NCBI RefSeq assembly: GCF_005239225.2
Contig: NC_133301.1
Coordinates: 6,721,157 to 6,785,156 of the forward strand
Reading direction: 5' to 3'
Length of the DNA stretch: 64,000 nucleotides
From: Populus alba
Taxonomy: Eukaryota > Streptophyta > Magnoliopsida > Malpighiales > Salicaceae
In this document: piece after piece, positions 34,111-43,504 of the stretch
Position numbering within the stretch: the first letter of the stretch is position 1
How the letters are laid out: each line of letters starts with the position of its first letter
Translations under genes and position numbers: made by a program
The notes under the pieces: model-generated
What the model was told of the DNA's origin: nothing
What the model saw: the letters and a program-made list of their open reading frames with translations, nothing else
The model's database searches: none

Positions 34111-35378
34111 CCATGAATACTAGATTGTTAGGTTTTGAATATGTGAAGGAATTGTATGATAATGATTCTGACTTTGCTGAGATTTATAATGCATGTGGAC
34201 ATTCGGCTTTCGGTACGTTTTATTTGATGGATGGTTATTTGTTCAAAGAGAATAGATTGTGTGTTCCTGGTAGTTCTTTGCGTGAATTGCTTGTTCGTGA
34301 AGCACATGGGGGTGGTTTAATGGGTCACTTTAGGGTTGCGAAAACCTTGGATGTATTGCATGAGCATTTCTATTGGCCAAAGATGAAAAGAGATGTGCAA
34401 CGAATTTGTGAACAGTGCATTGCTTGTAGAAAGGCAAAATCTAGAGTACAACCGCATGGACTATATACACCACTACCTGTGCCTATTGAACCTTGGGTAG
34501 ATATCTCTATGGACTTTGTTTTAGGTTTACCTAGGTCAAAGAAAGGTAGAGACTTTATCTTTGTTGTGGTAGATAGGTTTTCTGAAATGGCGCATTTCAT
34601 TGCATGCCATAAAACAGATGATGCATCTCATATCGCAGACTTGTTCTTTAGAGAATTGTACGTTTGCATGGCATTCCTAAGAGTATAGTGTCAGATCGTG
34701 ATGTTAAGTTCCTTAGTTTACTTTTGGGAAGACCTTATGGGGAAAGTTGGGAACTAAACTCTTATTTTCAAAAACATGCCATCCTCAAACAGATGGACAA
34801 ACTGAGGTAGTGAATAGAACATTATCCCAACTTTTACGTGCTGTTAATTCAAAAGAATTTGAAAAGTTGGGAAGAATGTTTGCCTTTTGTTGAGTTTGCT
34901 TATAATAGAAACTGTTGCATTCAACTACTACTTTTTCTCCTTTTAAAATTGTTTATGGTTTTAATCCACTAACTCCTATGGACTTAATTCCTTTACCTTT
35001 TGAAGAAAGGGTAAGTTTAGATGGTGAAAAGAAGGCAAAGATGGTGAGAGAACTCCATGAGGGAGTTCGACTACAAATAGAGAAAAAGAACAGACTTTAC
35101 GCTTCTAAAGCAAATAAGGGACGTAAACTGGTTGTTTTCCAACCCGGTGATTGGGTACGGGTGCACATGCTTAAGGAACGATTTCCTAACCGAAGGAAAT
35201 CAAAATTACAGCCTCGTGGTGATGGTCCTTTTCAGGTTTTAGAGAGAATCAATGACAACACATACAAAATCGACCTTCCAGGTGAGTATAGTGTTAGTGC
35301 TACCTTTAATGTTGCTGATCTTACTTTGTTTGACACAGATTTTGATTCGAGGTCGAATCCTTTCGAGGAGAGAGGGGA
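34111..35378 (+). pseudogene. Gypsy integrase (plus)
   Basis: The N-terminal zinc domain has H.GGLMGHF and [11 protein letters not shown] (34303-34440). The catalytic core has D in [11 protein letters not shown] (about 34500), D in SDRDVKF (about 34690) and E in [11 protein letters not shown] (about 34795). The DDE triad is therefore visible, but a frameshift near 34660 and two more near 34735 and 34860-34915 break it. The C-terminal part (34915-35378) is open and has QPGDWVRVHMLKERFP, GPFQVLERINDNTYKIDLPG and FDSRSNPFEERGDD just before the LTR. The frame then continues into the LTR. Confidence 0.93.
35365..35378 (+). promoter_or_regulatory. Polypurine tract of the gag-pol element
   Basis: GAGGAGAGAGGGGA lies directly before the 3' LTR start TGATGCGG at 35379 and is the plus-strand DNA primer. 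It also codes for E-E-R-G-D, because pol is still open here. Confidence 0.88.
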
Positions 35379-35601
35379 TGATGCGGACCAGCCCAGAAAC
35401 ACCAGCAAGGACCCATTACATGTTTCAAATGGACCGATGACTCGGTCCAAGACAAAGACATTGAAAGACGCATTGAATGCATTGGTTTTGAAGGTTTCCA
35501 CCAAGTCAGAATTGGAAGGTCCATTGGAGTATCAAGAGGAGATCCTAGTACATCTTATCCATGTGGAAGAGGGGTCCAATACAACCTTATTTGGGCCATG
35601 A
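35379..35601 (+). pseudogene. Polyprotein C-terminal extension inside the 3' LTR (GPMTRSKTK module)
   Basis: Continuing the integrase frame through the polypurine tract, the LTR encodes 74 further residues. These include GPMTRSKTKTLKDALNALVL and EYQEEILVHLIHVEE, and the frame stops at 35599-35601. The same module is intact in the solo LTR at 6508-7241. A pol frame overlapping the 3' LTR is known for CRM-type centromeric chromoviruses, where the tail carries a targeting motif. Assignment to that clade is inference from layout and primer site. The segment is open, but it belongs to a broken polyprotein. Confidence 0.8.
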
Positions 35602-36112
35602 GATAAGGGCTTTATTTTATTTTGTTAGCTACAGCCCAAGGCTTGTTTGGGCTTAATTCATACTTTGTTTTAAGCTAGGATCCAAGGCTTGTTTGGATTA
35701 AGTTATGGGCTTTTCATTTTTGGGTTATGGGCTTTTCATTTTAGGGTTTTGGGCCAGTTTTGAGTGAACCTCATATAAGTCCACATAAAGGGTCCATTAG
35801 GGTTAACTTTTCAAGAACTATTTAAACTCATGGAGGCCAAAATTTCGGCAGCTTTGATGAATATTATTCTGAATTTTTCAGTTTTAACATGTGAGAGTGA
35901 TTCTTGCATTCTTCAGTTCTCGAACGAACTGAATCTAACTTATCGAAGATTAACTGGCTTCGTGGCGTCATTCTACTCATTCCAATAGTGTTGGTGCCTT
36001 GGGGCAGGTTTCCATTGTGTCACACTCATATCAGACCTATTTCGACTTTCCGAGATCAGATCTCAATCTTGATTGTGGGTTGCGTGACCACGTGATCACG
36101 AGGTTCGCATCA
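35379..36112 (+). mobile_element. 3' LTR1a of the gag-pol element (734 bp)
   Basis: It reads TGATGCGGACCAGCC...GAGGTTCGCATCA, the same length as the solo LTR at 6508. It is followed not by host DNA but by GAGGGAA and then another LTR (36120). GAGGGAA equals the last seven bases of the LTR1b-type polypurine tract. Confidence 0.93.
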
Positions 36113-36119
36113 GAGGGAA

Positions 36120-36961
36120 TGATACGGTTCAGCCTTGTGATACGACCCAAGTAAGGTCAGATTCAGATTTTGGCATAAAAAGCGCAACAGTCCAGGTCAA
36201 TCGGAGCTCGGGAAGGCACCCCAATACTGGTCAACAGAGGCTATACGGATTTTGTTATTTACTTCCATTTGACTTGTGGACTTCCTATTTGATTAGGATT
36301 CTTTTCCTCCAAGGATGTGGGAGCTGGTTTTGGGAATTTCCTAGTTCCACAAGGATATTTAATGAGTTGCAATATAATCTCATAGTGTGGCAAGGATTCA
36401 TTAATGTTTCAGAATCATTTTCTTATAAGGATTCCTTATTCATCCTAGCTACACAAGGAAAGAAAGGCTGGTGGTATTTAATGACAAGTTACTTATTTTT
36501 ATTATTTTCTTTCATGTTTGGGCTTAATTAATAGTTTGTTTTCAGCTAGGATCCAAGGCTTGTTTGGATCAGGTTATGGGCTTTTAGTTTAGGGTTTTGG
36601 GCCAGTTTTGAGTGGACCTCATATAAGTCCACATAAGAGGTCCATTAGGGTTAATTTTTCAAGAACTATTTAAACTCATGTAAGCCACAATTTCGGCAGC
36701 TTTTGATGATTATTATTCTGAATTTTTCAGTTTTAACGTGTGAGAGTGATTCTTGCATTCTTCAGTTCTTGAACGAACTGAATCCGACTTATCGAAGATT
36801 AACTGGCTTCGTGGCGTCATTCTACTCATTCCAATAGTGTTGGTACCTTGGGGCAGGTTTCCATTGTGTCGCACTCATATCAGACCTATTTCGGCTTTCC
36901 GGGATCAAATCTCAATCTTGATTGTGGGTTGCGTGACCACGTGATCACGAGGTTCGCATCA
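36120..36961 (+). mobile_element. 5' LTR1b of the IQ-motif element (842 bp)
   Basis: It reads TGATACGGTTCAGCC...GAGGTTCGCATCA. The primer site and leader follow immediately. The sense frame (HPNTGQQRLYG region, with ATG at 36274) is open to 36531. The sequence is very close to the LTR at 38888-39729, as expected for the two LTRs of one element. Confidence 0.93.
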
Positions 36962-36963
36962 GT

Positions 36964-36975
36964 TGGTATCAGAGC
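36964..36975 (+). promoter_or_regulatory. Primer-binding site of the IQ-motif element
   Basis: A perfect TGGTATCAGAGC, placed as in the autonomous copy. It implies that this small element could be reverse transcribed by enzymes supplied in trans. Confidence 0.95.
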
Positions 36976-38046
36976 TAGGCTCCGAAACAAGGTCATATCA
37001 TTATGTTATTTTCCTTTTTTTTTAGTGTCCCTTAAGTTTTTCAGTGTTTGCATCCATCTTCTTGTTCTTCGTTTCTGTGTCATCTAAGCAAAAAAAAAAA
37101 AAAAATGGTTTTATATTTCATCTTGTTACTGTCTCTAATCATATCAGTTTGTTAAGAAGAAAAAAAAATATCAGAAAGAAATAGAGAAAAGAGTGATTAG
37201 TTGAAATTTGAAGGATGATTCAATTTTTGCTGCAGAAACACAAATCTTGATGAACCATAAGCAAACCACCTCGGAATCAATTTAAACTTCATATTCAGTC
37301 TATTGGGGGTGGGATCGCATGATATATCAAAGTTGGGCTTATTCTGATATTATTTGCTTGAGGTTTTAATTCAAGTTTCAATTCTGCCGCAAAACACTAC
37401 TCTTAGTGAACCCTAGGTAAAACACCTTGGAAGCTATTGAAACCTCATATTCTGAGTATTGGTTATGCGATTGCACCATATATCAAATTTGGGCTTATTC
37501 TGATATTATTTGCTTGAGGTTTTAATTCGAGGTTCAATTCTGCCGCAGAAACACTACTATTAGTGAATCATAAGCAAACCACCTTAGAATCAATTGAACC
37601 TTAATATTATGTGTATTGGGGATGAGATAGCACCATATATTAAATTTGGGCTTATTTTGATATCGGCTTCTGGAGGTTTTAATTGGAGGATCAATTCTGC
37701 CGCAAACTGATCATACAAGGAGTTTGGGTACCTAGAAATAAGAGAACGACCTATAAATTGATTTTTTGGTGATTTCATAGATTGTAATAATACAAATTAA
37801 ATTCGAGGTCATTTGGATATCGGTTTCTTTAGGTTTCCCGAATTAGATCTTGTTTTGTCGTAACGGGTCTGTTTGGTGTTATCTTTCAAAACTTGTTTTG
37901 TTTCTGTTGATTTCGTTCCTGCCATTATACTATCATCATATTTTGATATTTGGCTGTTGTTTGAGTCATTTTCATCTCCCTCGCATTAGTTTGTTTTTCG
38001 ATAAGTTCTGGTCCAAACAAAAGTCAAATTTGTATTCTCGAGTCTA
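36976..38046 (+). other. Leader of the IQ-motif element, with three 157-bp tandem units
   Basis: It is homologous to the leader at 29478-30647 for most of its length. The units start near 37232, 37389 and 37545 and end near 37702, one more than in the gag-pol copy. After about 37790 it diverges from the gag-pol leader and looks more like the LTR2-type leader at 13440-13700. No gag start follows. Confidence 0.85.
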
Positions 38047-38078
38047 AATCAATGTTCTTCATGCTATAAACTCTATTC

Positions 38079-39299
38079 TTGTCGTCGTCTTCTTGTTTTT
38101 TTTCCCCTATCTGTGTCATGTATTCACTAAGGGAGAGGGAACAGAGGAGGATTGTAGATCAACGATGCGAAATACTAAGCCATGGTTTGGGGGTTCTAGA
38201 ACGAGAAGTTGATAAGTGTAGAAGATTATTCTATGATCTTGAAGCTTCATGGGAAAAAGAGGTACAACACCAAAAGGATGAAAGACGAAGGAGAGTCGCT
38301 GTGGTTATCATTCAAAAGTATGTACGCAAGTGGTTAGCACGGCGTGCTTATTTGAAATTCTTGTCAGTCACTACTTCTATACAGTGTTGTTGGAGAAAGG
38401 TGTTAGCAATAAGGGGATTCCGAAGGCTTAAACAAGAGGCTACTGAAGTCACCATTAATGCTATTCAAGATTCGAGGGCGAATCTTCTTGAAGAGGGAGG
38501 GAACGATACGGTTCAGCCCTGTGATACGACCCAAGTAAGGTCAGATTCAGATTTTGGCATAAAAAACGCAACAGTCCAGGTCAATCGGAGCTCGGGAAGG
38601 CACCCCAATACTGGTCAACAGAGGCTATACGAATTTTCTTATTTACTTCCATTTGACTTGTGGACTTCCTATTTGATTAGGATTCTTTTCCTCCAAGGAT
38701 GTGGGAGCTGGTTTTGGGAATTTCCTAGTTCCACAAGGATATTTAATGAGTTGCAATATAATCTCCTAGTGTGGCAAGGATTCATTAATGTGATAAGGGG
38801 ATTCCGAAGGCTTAAACAAGAGGCTACTGAAGTCACCATTAATGTTATTCAAGATTCGAGGGCGAATCTTCTTGAAGAGGGAGGGAATGATACGGTTCAG
38901 CCCTGTGATACGACCCAAGTAAGGTCAGATTCAGATTTTGGCATAAAAAGCGCAACAGTCCAGGTCAATCGGAGCTCGGGAAGGCACCCCAATACTGGTC
39001 AACAGAGGCTATACGGATTTTGTTATTTACTTCCATTTGACTTGTGGACTTCCTATTTGATTAGGATTCTTTTCTTCCAAGGATGTGGGAGCTGGTTTTG
39101 GGAATTTCCTAGTTCCACAAGGATATTTAATGAGTTGCAATATAATCTCATAGTGTGGCAAGGATTCATTAATGTTTCAGAATCATTTTCTTATAAGGAT
39201 TCCTTATTCATCCTAGCTACACAAGGAAAGAAAGGCTGGTGGTATTTAATGACAAGTTACTTATTTTTATTATTTTCTTTCATGTTTGGGCTTAATTAA
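38079..39299 (+). CDS. IQ-motif (myosin-neck-like) open frame captured by a retrotransposon, fused to the LTR-encoded tail
   Basis: An uninterrupted 406-codon frame replaces gag-pol. Residues ~15-75 are charged and probably coiled coil (LREREQRRIVDQRCEILSHG, LEREVDKCRRLFYDLEASW). Residues ~75-125 contain two IQ-like motifs, VVIIQKYVRKWLARRAY and TSIQCCWRKVLAIRGFRRLK. These fit the IQxxxRxxxxR calmodulin-binding pattern and resemble the neck of plant class XI myosins, where RRLKQEA-like sequence also follows. It then joins DSRANLLEEGG, the pol C-terminus, passes the polypurine tract, and reads into LTR1b. A 384-bp in-frame duplication repeats the tail. The start could also be the Met near 38118 (MYSLRERE). 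The source gene and any expression are unknown, and no motor domain is present. Confidence 0.7.
   Translation: MSSSSCFFSPICVMYSLREREQRRIVDQRCEILSHGLGVLEREVDKCRRLFYDLEASWEKEVQHQKDERRRRVAVVIIQKYVRKWLARRAYLKFLSVTTSIQCCWRKVLAIRGFRRLKQEATEVTINAIQDSRANLLEEGGNDTVQPCDTTQVRSDSDFGIKNATVQVNRSSGRHPNTGQQRLYEFSYLLPFDLWTSYLIRILFLQGCGSWFWEFPSSTRIFNELQYNLLVWQGFINVIRGFRRLKQEATEVTINVIQDSRANLLEEGGNDTVQPCDTTQVRSDSDFGIKSATVQVNRSSGRHPNTGQQRLYGFCYLLPFDLWTSYLIRILFFQGCGSWFWEFPSSTRIFNELQYNLIVWQGFINVSESFSYKDSLFILATQGKKGWWYLMTSYLFLLFSFMFGLN
38409..39176 (+). repeat. 384-bp tandem duplication (two copies), frame-preserving
   Basis: Copy 1 is 38409-38792 and copy 2 is 38793-39176. Each unit contains the IRGFRRLKQEATEV coding end, the polypurine tract GAAGAGGGAGGGAA and the first ~285 bp of LTR1b. 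Because 384 is divisible by 3 the frame stays open. In copy 1 the LTR start has mutated to CGATACGG (38504), so only the copy 2 start (38888) has a proper TG end. Confidence 0.92.
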
Positions 39300-39729
39300 T
39301 AGTTTGTTTTCAGCTAGGATCCAAGGCTTGTTTGGATCAGGTTATGGGCTTTTAGTTTAGGGTTTTGGGCCAGTTTTGAGTGGACCTCATATAAGTCCAC
39401 ATAAGAGGTCCATTATGGTTAATTTTTCAAGAACTATTTAAACTCATGTAAGCCACAATTTCGGCAGCTTTTGATGATTATTATTCTGAATTTTTCAGTT
39501 TTAACGTGTGAGAGTGATTCTTGCATTCTTCAGTTCTTGAACGAACTGAATCTGACTTATCGAAGATTAACTGGCTTCGTGGCGTCATTCTACTCATTCC
39601 AATAGTGTTGGTGCCTTGGGGCAGGTTTCCATTGTGTCGCACTCATATCAGACATATTTCGGCTTTCCGGGATCAGATCTCAATCTTGATTGTGGGTTGC
39701 GTGACCACGTGATCACGAGGTTCGCATCA
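38888..39729 (+). mobile_element. 3' LTR1b of the IQ-motif element (842 bp)
   Basis: It reads TGATACGGTTCAGCC...GAGGTTCGCATCA. It is preceded by a purine tract and followed by the TGCCT duplication and LTR3. The lengths of the two LTR1b copies agree exactly. Confidence 0.94.
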
Positions 39730-39734
39730 TGCCT

Positions 39735-40247
39735 TCATTTAACTTTCTTTGTAGGATTGGAAAAATCCCTAAAATAATCTGACCAATCTATCATTAAATA
39801 TCACCAGCCTTTATTTTCTTGTATAGTAATGATGAATAAGAACTCCTTATTAGAAAAGGATTTTGAAACATTAATGAATCATTGCCACACTTGGAAACTA
39901 TATTGCAACTCATTAAAGATCCTTGTGGAACCAGGAAATTCTCAAAACAAGCTGTCACATCCTTATAAAAAAAAGATCATTACCAAATAGAAAGTCCACA
40001 AATCAAAAGAAAGTAAATAACATTATTCATATAGCCTGTTCTACCCTATATCGCAAGGCCTTTCTGAAATCTGATTAACCTGAAATTTACCCTAATATAG
40101 AAAAATATTCTAGAAAATATTGGGCACACTTTTTGCCCGATCCAACAATTAGGTTGAGAATCATGATTGTTTCTGTGAAACTAGACAATAGACATAATTA
40201 CACTAAAATCCAAATCTACCTTTTCAATCCTTTCTTGGATTGTATCA
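39735..40247 (-). mobile_element. LTR3, right part
   Basis: It continues the LTR interrupted at 27162. Homology to LTR2 is clear at TTGCCACACTTGGAAAC, ATTAAAGATC and CCCGATCCAACAATTAGG. It ends GGATTGTATCA (LTR start, minus orientation) at 40247. Many indels compared with LTR2 suggest an older insertion. Confidence 0.8.
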
Positions 40248-41990
40248 TCTCGTATACACTCAAGATTGAGTATGCGGAAAGGAAGGTTGCTAAGTATGGC
40301 TGGTCACATTTATCTACTTAAAACAATTTTAAACCCTTACCTTTATACTACATGTCCATTTTTCTTATGTTAAAATGTGTCGTTCAAGCTATTACATCTA
40401 TTTAGAGAAGATTTCTGTGGGTTTGTTGCGATGTCGCAGTTGCACAAATTTATTACCTTAACTTAAAACATAATACATAAGATTGTATTATAGAGCAAGC
40501 AAGGGGTTGATCCCACAAGGAAGGTTCAAGTCAGATTTTTATGCTAGATGATATGTAATTTGGGGGGGTGGATGTTATCTAGGCTAAAAGAAAAGGAAAA
40601 TAGAAAACTATCAAGTGAAATTAAATAAAATCAGAAAATTATCAAGAGAATAAACATTGGTCGCAAGTAAACATCCACCTATGGAAATCAGAACTGGTCA
40701 TGGAAACGAAACATCAATTTATATTCTAAATATTTATCTCTTCTTAAAATTGGTTAGTTAACGGATCCACTATATAACTAATCTTAACCATCAAACAACC
40801 ACAGTGTCCACATTAGTAATTTAATTCAATGGCAGCCTTAAAAACTAGATGAGTTGATTAATCAAGAAAACATAACTGTCTGCAGTCTATGTTTGATTTG
40901 ATTGAATGTTCTTCCTAAGATTAATAATGTTAGGATTAATCAAACTCAATTGCTTGACAAGTTCATATACCATGACATCGGTTCTGATATCAAACTTAAC
41001 AATAAAATGTCTATAATAAATAACTTAGAGTCCGGTCTAGTAATTAAAATAAACAATCATAGGAAAAATAAGCATAGGAGAACAAACATATTCATCATAT
41101 AAACTGAAAAGAAAAGGTAAAATAAATCTCACAGTTCTTGAAATTCAAAGGTTTTCATGTCCTTGCAACCAAGAAAAAGAGTTTAGGCTTACATGTTTGT
41201 TGAACAACTAACAAAAAAAGGAGGAATGCATGATTTTGGGTTTCTTAGAGGAAGGGGGCCTTTTTCTCTTCTTGGCTGGCTGCCCCCTTTCTCTTCCCTC
41301 ATTCTTTTATATCCTAGGAAACCTAGTCTCCATTTTACAAAATAGTCATCCCTTAAGTAGATAGTTTACATTTAAGTACTTCAATAACTATTTTTCTAAA
41401 AACGAAGAAATAGCCTAGCATGAAATCTTCAAGCTTTGACTTAAAGGAGCTAAATTGCTGAAGTAAAAACTTGGATATCAGTTTAGATGCTTCAGAACGT
41501 AATTTGGACTTGTTTCTTCACGAAACTTGTTTGTTGGCAGAATTCAGTTGTCATCTTTGAAAAATCATATCTCCCTCATATGATATCTTGTTTGGTTGAA
41601 CTTTCGAGCTTTGATAGGTTTTTGAGTCAGGAATCCAACAAAATTAAGTTTGCATCAATTGGACTTTTGTATCTCCAAATATTCAACTCGGAATGGCTGG
41701 AGGTCAACATTGGCAGATTGTGATAAACTTTGAAGGCTATGATTTCCATGTTATCCCTTATTTTATTTTCTTGCCTTATATTTTCAGAAAGTTATGGATG
41801 TTAGCTTTTTAATACCACTAGAATCACTTTATTCCAAGCTCTAGAGCCCACGCTCTGCACAAAACATCAACTGAAGGTCAAATCTGTCAATTACCTTTAA
41901 TTTACTTATTTTTTCATCTTTCTTCCAAAAGTGCTTTCAAAACATAAAATAAAAAATATCAAGGCATTATATATATAAAACATAGGCAAA
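40248..41990. other. Intergenic, no gene recognised
   Basis: AT-rich sequence. The frames of 60-78 codons (for example 41487-41723) have no recognisable motif. The stretch 40430-41330 (around GGGGTTGATCCCACAAGG) looks like dispersed plant repeat sequence, but I cannot assign a family. A run of Gs lies at 40562-40568. Confidence 0.5.
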
Positions 41991-42009
41991 AAAATATTTA
42001 AATATGAGT

Positions 42010-43170
42010 GAAACTATTGAATAATATGGTTGCATCATGGTAGAAACTAATGATACTAGAAAGATATGCAAAGTATCTTGGAATTTAATGGTGCAAGAAA
42101 AGGACAAAGATGGGTTAGGAGTGGGATCATTGATAGAGAAAAACAAAGCTTTGTTATTCAAATGTCTTTAGAGGCTTTGGTGATCAAAGCTTAAGAGGTT
42201 AGAAAGATGTAATATCTAGGAAGTATAAACCCACATTCGAGAATGGGGTCCCCTCTTTTAATCTCCCATTATTGATACTTGGCAAGGGATTTACTCTATC
42301 ACCAATACTATAGGTCTAGTTTCAGCATCTATCAAAGAAAGTATTCGTTTTAAATTGGGTAAAGAGAATGATATTTGTTTTTGGACTGACCGTTGGCTAG
42401 AATATGGCATTCTTAAGTGTCTTTTCCCTCTACTGCATGATCTCTCGTCCAAACCGACATGTAAAATTGAAGAAATGGGGTTCTAGAACAACGAGTCTTG
42501 GTCTTGGAATCTTCCTTGGAAAAGACATCTAAGACTTTCAAAGTCAAATCAACATCAATTGCTTTTGTCAAAACTGAATGAAGTTTGTTTGAAACAGCAC
42601 CATGAAGACACAAAACATTGGGAAATTAAGAGAAGTGGAAAATACACTGTCAAATACTGCAATATCCTCGTGGAAAAACTTGGTTATAGGGAATATCCTC
42701 TTTTTCCACACTTCTATAGAAATGTATAGTCCCTTCAAAATTTGAAGTTTTTATAAGGTTGTTGTTACATGGCAAAATATGTATCAGATATTTTTTTTCA
42801 AATAAAGAATCTAATTAACACTCAGTTAGTTGGCTGTTCTTTTTGTGATTCTCATAAAGAAACAATTGGTCATCTTTTTCTCCACTGTTTTGAAACATGG
42901 AAGCTTTTAAATCGTTTCATCATGCTTTGGATAAGTTTGCAATGGTGCTTGCTAAGCTCATTAGAATCTCTAACGATACAAAGAGGTAGGTTTCAAAGAA
43001 AAGCCTTCTTCTCTTTGGTTCAAAGCATTTTGTGAGGCATTTAGTTGGCGAGAAATCAAATGGTTTTTCATGATGACCCTCCGGATTGAAATTCAGTTTT
43101 TAAGCTAATCTTGCACCGCCTTTTTTATGGTTGAAGTCTACGGATAGGAACTTCATTTACACAGGCTTAG
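42010..43170 (+). pseudogene. Old LINE ORF2 C-terminal remnant (plus)
   Basis: Discontinuous frames match the post-RT part of plant LINE ORF2: KVSWNLMVQEKDKDGLGVGS with KALLFKCL (42060-42170), FWTDRWLEYG (42370-42410) and KYTVKYCN (42640-42660). The zf-RVT follows, with CSFCDSHKETIGHLFLHCFE (42836-42900). It is from a different LINE family than the 1865-10599 element and is riddled with stops. Confidence 0.82.
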
Positions 43171-43499
43171 ACTTATTTAGAGGTTTAGAAGGGCCATTGA
43201 ATTGGACAAACTAGCCACGCTTTTATCCCTTTTCTATAATTTACTTTTGATTTCATGTTTTCCTTTGTTCTTCTTTGTTTCTATTTTCCCGGGTGATTAG
43301 AGGCATTCTTTATCCTAGAATAGCAACCTCTAAATCAGATTCAATTATGATATTCTTTTATCCCAAGAGAAATTAAGTTAAGAGCCCTTTTAACTACATT
43401 AGTTGTTGCACATGTTGAATCTATTCATTAGTAGCATTTTACTTTAACTACGTACTATATACTATCATTGTCATACTTATAGTAGTAATATTTTAGTGT
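43171..43499. other. Intergenic, nothing recognised
   Basis: AT-rich sequence between the LINE remnant and a solo LTR. There is no frame or repeat of note. Confidence 0.5.
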
Positions 43500-43504
43500 C
43501 TTTA

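Larger units (their letters stand above)
27163..39729. mobile_element. Composite 12.6-kb retrotransposon block inside LTR3
   Basis: It is flanked by a perfect 5-bp duplication TGCCT (27158-27162 and 39730-39734), and the host LTR3 continues on both sides. Contents: LTR1b (minus), LTR1 (plus), gag-pol, LTR1a (plus), 7 bp of polypurine tract, LTR1b (plus), leader, IQ-motif frame, a duplicated partial LTR, and LTR1b (plus). Both outer ends are the CA end of an LTR (TGATGCGAACC on the left, GGTTCGCATCA on the right), not the usual TG...CA of one orientation. It is the product of several events within one insertion site. Confidence 0.75.

Noticed and set aside
38079..39299. A genuine host myosin gene
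   Set aside because: No motor, tail or introns. It is framed by retrotransposon leader and purine tract, so only a captured fragment is supported.
40902..41723. Frames of 66-78 codons as small genes
   Set aside because: No motif or conserved feature, with length expected by chance in this sequence.
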